This document shows positions 5,881 to 9,990 of a stretch of DNA of 9,990 bases, one piece after another. The notes under the pieces are model-generated. The model was given only the letters and a program-made list of their open reading frames with translations, was not told the DNA's origin and did no database searches. Position numbers and translations under genes: made by a program. This stretch comes from Gammaproteobacteria bacterium (GTDB lineage Bacteria; Pseudomonadota; Gammaproteobacteria; S012-40): NCBI GenBank assembly GCA_029857925.1, contig JAOUGF010000039.1, forward strand, positions 1 to 9,990. The letters are read 5' to 3'. How positions within the stretch are numbered: position 1 is the stretch's first letter; each line of letters opens with the position of its first letter.

Positions 5881-7068
5881 CTACCCCAGTTGTGCTACTG
5901 TCCAACCGTTGCTGTCCTGTACCAGTTGGCGATCACAGCCCATGCTTGCCGGGCCGCCGACTTGACCGGGTAACTCAACGATGACTCGTTCCCCCGCTGC
6001 ACGTAATTCGCGCACGCGTACAGCCAAGGTTGCGTCCTTGATCGCGGGGGCGAATATACCACACGGTGCCCGTCGTTGATAGGGTTTTAGTGTAGTAATC
6101 GCCCGCAGATCCATGCTGAAACCTGTGGCCTTGCGTGCGCGCCCAAAAACACTGCCAATGTGATCATATCGCCCCCCCTGCGCAACGGCCTGACCATACC
6201 CGGGCACGTAGGCCGCAAATACCGCCCCCGTGTGGTAGCGATAGCCGCGCAATTCGGCGAGGTCAAAATGCAGTGTCACGTTGGGGGCCTGCGCCGCCAA
6301 TACCTGGGCGATTGCAGACAGTTGATCTAATGCACCACGTACGCCGTCATCTGCGCGTGCAAGCACCTTGCGCGCCTGCTCCAACACGTGTATATCACCG
6401 TTCAAGTCGATCAGTGCACGCAACATCTCACCGACCGATGCATCCTCTAACTCGTGTGTAAGATTGTCGATATCTGGCCGCGATTTGCGTTGAATGGCAT
6501 CGAACCAGGCGTTTTCTTGCTCTAGCGTAAGCCGCGCTTGCCGCGCCAAACTGCGGTAAATACCGACATGCCCAATGTCCAGATAAGGGGTGTCAAGCCC
6601 CGCCAGACCCAGGCTTTCCAGCATCACCGTAAGGATTTCAAGGTCGCTTTCCAAGCCACCATGACCGTACAATTCCACGCCCGCTTGGTAAGGGGCACGT
6701 GACCCCCCTAACTCGCGCGCACGGGTTAACAGCACCGGCCCCGCATAACAAAGCCGTACGGGTTCATCGCGTTTTAGACGATGCGCGTCGATGCGCGCGA
6801 CCTGCGGTGTGATATCCGCGCGCACACCCAGCATACGACCTGTCAACTGATCGATCAACTTGAACGTGCTGTGGTCGAGGTCGGTGCCATTACCGACGAG
6901 CAAGGACTCTAAATGTTCCACCAGCGGCGGTACCACGAAGTCATAGCCCCAGGTACGAAAGGTATCGAGCACCGCACGTCGCAATTCTTCGATCTTTTGA
7001 GCCTGTGAAGGCAATAGTTCTTCTATTCCCTCTGGCAATAACCAGTGGTCTGTCGCTGTTGCCGCCAT
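5881..7068 (-). CDS. hisZ: ATP phosphoribosyltransferase regulatory subunit
   Basis: A 395-residue paralogue of histidyl-tRNA synthetase. It has no tRNA-charging role and instead forms the regulatory part of the first histidine-biosynthesis enzyme together with a short HisG. It shows the class II synthetase-like fold signatures: LPEGIEELLP at the N-terminus, VRADITPQVARI (R83-I93), RLCYAGPVL (motif 2-like), FDLAELRGYRYHTGAVFAAYV and GGRYDHIG. It lacks the C-terminal anticodon-binding domain of HisS, and its length fits HisZ (about 390) rather than HisS (about 425). The start ATG at 7068 lies 14 bp after the DUF2065 gene ends; its ribosome site is weak, so coupling to the upstream gene is likely. 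Its presence predicts a short-form hisG elsewhere in the genome. Confidence 0.95.
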   Translation of the reverse strand: MAATATDHWLLPEGIEELLPSQAQKIEELRRAVLDTFRTWGYDFVVPPLVEHLESLLVGNGTDLDHSTFKLIDQLTGRMLGVRADITPQVARIDAHRLKRDEPVRLCYAGPVLLTRARELGGSRAPYQAGVELYGHGGLESDLEILTVMLESLGLAGLDTPYLDIGHVGIYRSLARQARLTLEQENAWFDAIQRKSRPDIDNLTHELEDASVGEMLRALIDLNGDIHVLEQARKVLARADDGVRGALDQLSAIAQVLAAQAPNVTLHFDLAELRGYRYHTGAVFAAYVPGYGQAVAQGGRYDHIGSVFGRARKATGFSMDLRAITTLKPYQRRAPCGIFAPAIKDATLAVRVRELRAAGERVIVELPGQVGGPASMGCDRQLVQDSNGWTVAQLG

Positions 7069-7080
7069 GGCTGTCTGGCC

Positions 7081-7266
7081 CTATTGAAACGCGTATAACA
7101 GCACCGCGCCCACCACCATGCATGCGAAACCGACGATACGCAGTATCTTGTCGTCCATTTCCGCGACCATGAGCAGTGCTTGGCGTGTGCTACTCGGATT
7201 AAGAAAGGGTATTATACCTTCTAATACCAACATCAGTGCAGATGCTACCCATAAATCCCGCCACAT
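7081..7266 (-). CDS. DUF2065 (YjeT-like) small inner-membrane protein
   Basis: A 61-residue protein. The start at 7266 is set by GGGGAAGG 4 nt before the ATG. It has two membrane spans: about residues 4-23 (LWVASALMLVLEGIIPFLNP) and about 41-60 (ILRIVGFACMVVGAVLLYAF), joined by a short polar loop with SSTRQALLMVAEMDDK. The EGIIPFLNP and final small-residue-rich helix are typical of DUF2065, which in many gammaproteobacteria lies between hflC and purA or hisZ. Its function is not known; the constant link to hflKC hints at membrane quality control (inference). It follows hflC after a 191-bp gap and may begin a separate transcript with hisZ and purA. Confidence 0.88.
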   Translation of the reverse strand: MWRDLWVASALMLVLEGIIPFLNPSSTRQALLMVAEMDDKILRIVGFACMVVGAVLLYAFQ

Positions 7267-7293
7267 ATTACCTTCCCCTTTAATCTGCACACC

Positions 7294-7311
7294 CGCAGCC
7301 TACCCGCTGCG
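7294..7311. other. Hairpin in the leader of the DUF2065 gene
   Basis: CGCAGC and GCTGCG form a 6-bp stem around a 6-nt loop, ending about 28 bp upstream of the DUF2065 start codon. In a transcript of the minus strand it would sit in the 5' untranslated leader, close to but clear of the ribosome site. No T-run follows, so it is not a terminator. Any role is unknown. Confidence 0.4.
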
Positions 7312-7401
7312 CAACATTATGCACAGGGGATTACACTACCCGTAGACAGAAAAACCTCATTTTTAACTTGAGCGACTTCAGCGAGCCGCCCGCCAACCCT
7401 G

Positions 7402-7444
7402 AGTTGCACATACAATACATTATATAATGTATTTATGCGCAACT
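7402..7444. repeat. 43-bp near-perfect palindrome between hflC and DUF2065
   Basis: The core AATACATTATATAATGTATT (7414-7433) is a perfect 20-bp palindrome. It is flanked by CATA/TATG and then AGTTGC/GCAACT (7402-7407 and 7439-7444), with one mismatch and one unpaired base between the blocks, giving about 20 paired positions per side. It lies 14 bp after the hflC stop codon. It has no T-run on either strand, so a standard terminator is unlikely. The core holds TATAAT on both strands, so it could be an operator, a promoter, a cruciform, or a stabilising 3' hairpin of the hfl mRNA. No good -35 box was found 16-18 bp away. Confidence 0.7.
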
Positions 7445-7457
7445 AAAAGCAGGCCTA

Positions 7458-8324
7458 TTATTTGCCACCGGAACTTTTAAAATACTTAAAGAACTCAGAA
7501 TCGGGTTCCATCACCATCACATCGTTCTTACTGTTAAACATATTGCGGTAGGATTTCAAACTCTGATACATCGCATAGAATTCAGGGTTTTTACCGTAGG
7601 CCTTGGCATATATCTCGGATGCCTTGGCGTCGCCTTCGCCCTTGATCTTCTGCGCATCGCGATAGGCCTCCGCCAACGTGACATCGCGTTGTTTGTCTGC
7701 GTCCGCACGTACCCGCTCCGCATCTTCACCACCACGTGAACGAAAATCCTTCGCGATACGCGCGCGCTCCGCCTCCATGCGTTGATATACCGAATCACTC
7801 ACCCGTGTCGGCAATTCAATGCGCTTGACACGCACATCTACAACTTCAATCCCGAAAGGGGCGACTTGCACATTTGCCGCCTGGGTGATCGTATCCATGA
7901 TCTGGGAACGTTCGCCAGACACCGCATCTTGCATCATACGTTTACCGAATTCCGCGCGCAGGCCGTCTTTAATGATGGGGCCCAATTGTTTTTCGGTTTT
8001 ACGCTCATCCCCGCCCATGGCCTTATAGTATTTGGCCACATCGATAATCCGCCACTTAACGTAACTATCCACCAGCAGATTCTTCTTCTCCACCGTCAGA
8101 TATTCTTCGGGTTCGGATTCTAAGGTTAGGATACGGGAGTCGATTTTCCTGACCGAATCAATGAAGGGCAGTTTAAAATGTATGCCCGGCGGCACATCGA
8201 GACGCACCACCTCACCCAAGCGCAGGACGATCGCCTTCTCGCGTTGATCCACAACAAACACCGAGAACAGCATCACCAGCATGACCATTGCAATCGCAAC
8301 AAGTCCTATCTTAAGTTGTGCCAT
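7458..8324 (-). CDS. hflC: HflC, SPFH-domain modulator of the FtsH protease
   Basis: A 288-residue inner-membrane protein. An N-terminal span (about residues 6-24) is followed by the SPFH/band-7 domain (VVDQREKAIVLRLGEV, then PPGIHFKLPFIDSVRKIDSRI). Further on are VVDVRVKRIELPTRVSDSVYQRMEAERARIAKDFRSRGGE and a long charged helix with KGEGDAKASEIYAKAYG, the HflC hallmark. In known members it pairs with HflK to form a large periplasmic-side cage around FtsH that tunes proteolysis of membrane proteins. Its ATG overlaps the hflK stop codon by one base (TAATG), with AGGGAGAG upstream, so the two are translationally coupled, which suits the 1:1 complex. No clear terminator follows it; the long palindrome at 7402-7444 does. 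Confidence 0.97.
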   Translation of the reverse strand: MAQLKIGLVAIAMVMLVMLFSVFVVDQREKAIVLRLGEVVRLDVPPGIHFKLPFIDSVRKIDSRILTLESEPEEYLTVEKKNLLVDSYVKWRIIDVAKYYKAMGGDERKTEKQLGPIIKDGLRAEFGKRMMQDAVSGERSQIMDTITQAANVQVAPFGIEVVDVRVKRIELPTRVSDSVYQRMEAERARIAKDFRSRGGEDAERVRADADKQRDVTLAEAYRDAQKIKGEGDAKASEIYAKAYGKNPEFYAMYQSLKSYRNMFNSKNDVMVMEPDSEFFKYFKSSGGK

Positions 8325-9535
8325 TAGCGTCTCTCCCTACCACGTTGATTTTCACGTTCGCGCAATGATTCCAAGGCTTGCGGAGACTGCTCCAACGGTG
8401 CGGCCGCAGCAGGTTGCGAAACGCTTCCGATCGGTCCGGTGCTTTCACGCGCGGGAGGTGCCATTTTATCGAGCGGAAGATAAATCATATTATTGCCTTT
8501 TTTGACGTCAATGACGACCTTGTTCGTATTGGACATTACACCTTCCATTGCCTCCAAATACATGCGCTTACGCGTTACTTCCGGCGCCTTGCGATATTCT
8601 GTCAACAAACGTTCGAAACGTTCCGCCTCACCTTCCGCCTGTGCGATCACACTTTGCCGATAGGCCTTTGCTTCTTCCATTAGGCGCGCTGCGGAACCAC
8701 GTGCCTTGGGCAACACGTCGTTGGAATACGTTTCCGCTTCATTGCGCAGCCGCTGTTGATCTTCGCGCGCCTTGATCGCGTCATCAAAGGCGGCCTTCAC
8801 TTCTTTGGGCGCTTGCGCTGCCTGCATTGTGACTTGCGTAATCACCACGCCGGAATGATAGCGATCGAGGATGGTTTGTATCTGCTTCGTCACCGCACTG
8901 GCGATTTCACTGCGACCTTCCGTCAACACGAAATCCATTTTGCTTTTTCCGATCACCTCGCGCACCGCACTCTCGGTGGCTTGACGCAATGTGGTTTCTT
9001 GGCCGCGCACAGAGAATAAATAATCCTTGGCGTCCTGCACAATAAATTGCACGAAAAATTGAATATCAATGATGTTTTCATCTTGCGTTAACATCAAAGA
9101 TTCATGCGGCACATTGGTCGAGCTAACGGCCGTGCGCCCACCACCTGCTGTGCGGTATCCGATTTCTACGCTACGCCGCTGATCCACATCCACTATTTCG
9201 ACGCTTTCAATCGGATAAGGGAGATGCCAATGCGGCCCCGGCAGCGTCGTATCCGAATATTTCCCGAAACGCATTTCCACGCCCCGTTCTGCGGGCGCGA
9301 CGATATAAATGCCGGAAAGAAACCAGATCGCGATGACAATGCCAACGACCAAGCCGATCAAACTGGACGCGTTGGAGCTACTACCGCCACCCCGACCTTT
9401 ACCGCGTAGCATGCCGTTAAATTTGTCCTGCATGCGTTTGATCATGTCCTCAAGATTGCCACTACCGCCACCACCGCGATTGCCGCCGCCCCAAGGGTCT
9501 TTTTCTTTCGAGCCACCGGGCTCTTTCCACGCCAT
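8324..9535 (-). CDS. hflK: HflK, SPFH-domain modulator of the FtsH protease
   Basis: A 403-residue membrane protein. The ATG at 9535 (MAWKEPGGSKEKDPWGGG) has GGAG 7 nt upstream and matches family N-termini; a TTG 13 codons earlier is less likely. A Gly-rich cytosolic tail (about 7-51) is followed by a membrane span at about 59-79 (LIGLVVGIVIAIWFLSGIYIV). The SPFH/band-7 domain starts APAERGVEMRFGKY and includes GPHWHLPYPIESV. A long helical part follows (VKAAFDDAIKAREDQQRLRNEAE) and then a low-complexity tail rich in Pro, Ala, Glu and Arg. It works with HflC on FtsH. It lies 80 bp after hflX, a gap with only a weak possible promoter on the minus strand (TTGAAT at 9593-9588, then CTATTC 17 bp on), so readthrough from hflX is likely. 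Confidence 0.97.
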   Translation of the reverse strand: MAWKEPGGSKEKDPWGGGNRGGGGSGNLEDMIKRMQDKFNGMLRGKGRGGGSSSNASSLIGLVVGIVIAIWFLSGIYIVAPAERGVEMRFGKYSDTTLPGPHWHLPYPIESVEIVDVDQRRSVEIGYRTAGGGRTAVSSTNVPHESLMLTQDENIIDIQFFVQFIVQDAKDYLFSVRGQETTLRQATESAVREVIGKSKMDFVLTEGRSEIASAVTKQIQTILDRYHSGVVITQVTMQAAQAPKEVKAAFDDAIKAREDQQRLRNEAETYSNDVLPKARGSAARLMEEAKAYRQSVIAQAEGEAERFERLLTEYRKAPEVTRKRMYLEAMEGVMSNTNKVVIDVKKGNNMIYLPLDKMAPPARESTGPIGSVSQPAAAAPLEQSPQALESLRERENQRGRERR

Positions 9536-9615
9536 ACGTCTCTCCGCTGTTGTGCTAACTACAGGAATAGCCAAGTTTACGCTAAAAATTCAATCTCAGG
9601 AATTATGGATTATTA

Positions 9616-9990
9616 CTATATTTTTTGGTCTGATTCTTTACCCTCGTCCAATTGCGCCCCTTGTGCCAGAATTTCGCCTAGGCGCCGTTGATCCAATTCC
9701 GTATGCACCAGGCTTGCCCCTTCTTCATTCACCGCCTCTTCGATTACGGCGCGCCACGCATAGAGCTGTGCGCGCAATTTCGCATGCGTCGCCGGAATTT
9801 TAAGCCACACACGCTTTGATTCCTGGTGACAGACCCGGCGCAGCAGATCGCGTAGAATATCCAATCCCGCGCCACTTACCGCGGAGACCCAAACCCTCGC
9901 CAACGCACCGTTTACCGGTTCTTCCAGGTGGGGTGCGAGTTCCGGGACCAAATCTATCTTATTCATGACCCAAACTTGGGGGATTTGATC
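9616..9990 (-). CDS. hflX: HflX GTPase, C-terminal part (5' end outside window)
   Basis: The frame is open to the right window edge, so only the last 124 residues are visible; the ATG at 9966 is internal. The sequence begins DQIPQVWVMNKIDLVPEL, where NKID is the G4 guanine-specificity motif. VSAVSGAGLDIL is the G5 block of TRAFAC GTPases such as HflX. A C-terminal domain follows with IPATHAKLRAQLYAWRAV and VHTELDQRRLGEI. HflX binds the 50S subunit and, in E. coli, splits stalled or heat-damaged ribosomes. Position directly before hflK supports the name. The Walker A, G2 and G3 motifs would lie outside the window. Confidence 0.93.
   Translation of the reverse strand, partial: DQIPQVWVMNKIDLVPELAPHLEEPVNGALARVWVSAVSGAGLDILRDLLRRVCHQESKRVWLKIPATHAKLRAQLYAWRAVIEEAVNEEGASLVHTELDQRRLGEILAQGAQLDEGKESDQKI

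Noticed and set aside
5876..5905. A ten-residue N-terminal extension of PurA from a TTG
   Set aside because: It overlaps the hisZ end, and the conserved start MSKNVVIIGTQWGDEGKGK fits the ATG at 5875.
7267..7457. A PurR-type operator or a full sigma-70 promoter before DUF2065-hisZ-purA
   Set aside because: No ACGCAAACGTTTGCGT-like site was seen, and the TATAAT boxes in the palindrome lack a -35 at suitable spacing.
1..9990. CRISPR array, tRNA or rRNA gene, phage or defence module
   Set aside because: No regularly spaced repeats, no tRNA cloverleaf and no defence-type domains were seen; apart from the palindromic element the genes are housekeeping or common regulators.

Overview
The window looks like chromosomal DNA from a gammaproteobacterium of moderate GC content (judged by eye, not computed). 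The main evidence is the minus-strand run hflX-hflK-hflC-DUF2065-hisZ-purA. This is the familiar gammaproteobacterial hfl/purA neighbourhood, with hisZ placed before purA as in Pseudomonas-type genomes. I cannot name the species or genus.

Left part (1-2362): the 3' portion of a plus-strand hybrid sensor kinase. It has an AmiC/UrtA-type ligand-binding domain, then PAS, HisKA, HATPase and a receiver, with no visible membrane segment between sensor and kinase. It runs convergently into a minus-strand gene for a small exported cupin protein (2359-2850). A stem-loop with a T-run covers both stop codons.

Middle (2851-4582): the gap after the cupin gene holds a candidate promoter, a GC hairpin and a 157-bp non-coding palindromic element (3033-3189). 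The element has 19-bp terminal inverted repeats and a TTAT direct repeat on each side, so it looks like a MITE. It sits exactly at the stop codon of a TetR-family repressor gene (3190-3747, minus). The repressor gene is divergent from a glutathione S-transferase-like gene (3855-4466, plus). Their 107-bp shared control region contains two related palindromes that overlap the predicted promoters, a classic local repressor/target pair. The GST gene converges on purA, and the 116 bp between them carry inverted repeats that may end transcription.

Right part (4583-9990, all minus): hflX (3' end only), hflK and hflC (stop/start overlap TAATG), a 191-bp gap with a 43-bp near-perfect palindrome, then DUF2065, hisZ and purA closely packed (gaps of 14 bp and 5 bp). 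HflK and HflC form the SPFH complex that modulates the FtsH protease. HflX is a ribosome-associated GTPase. HisZ is the regulatory partner of a short HisG, and PurA makes adenylosuccinate. The coding content here is housekeeping. The less ordinary items are the MITE, the soluble-looking ligand-binding hybrid kinase, the TetR/GST operator pair and the long palindrome downstream of hflC.
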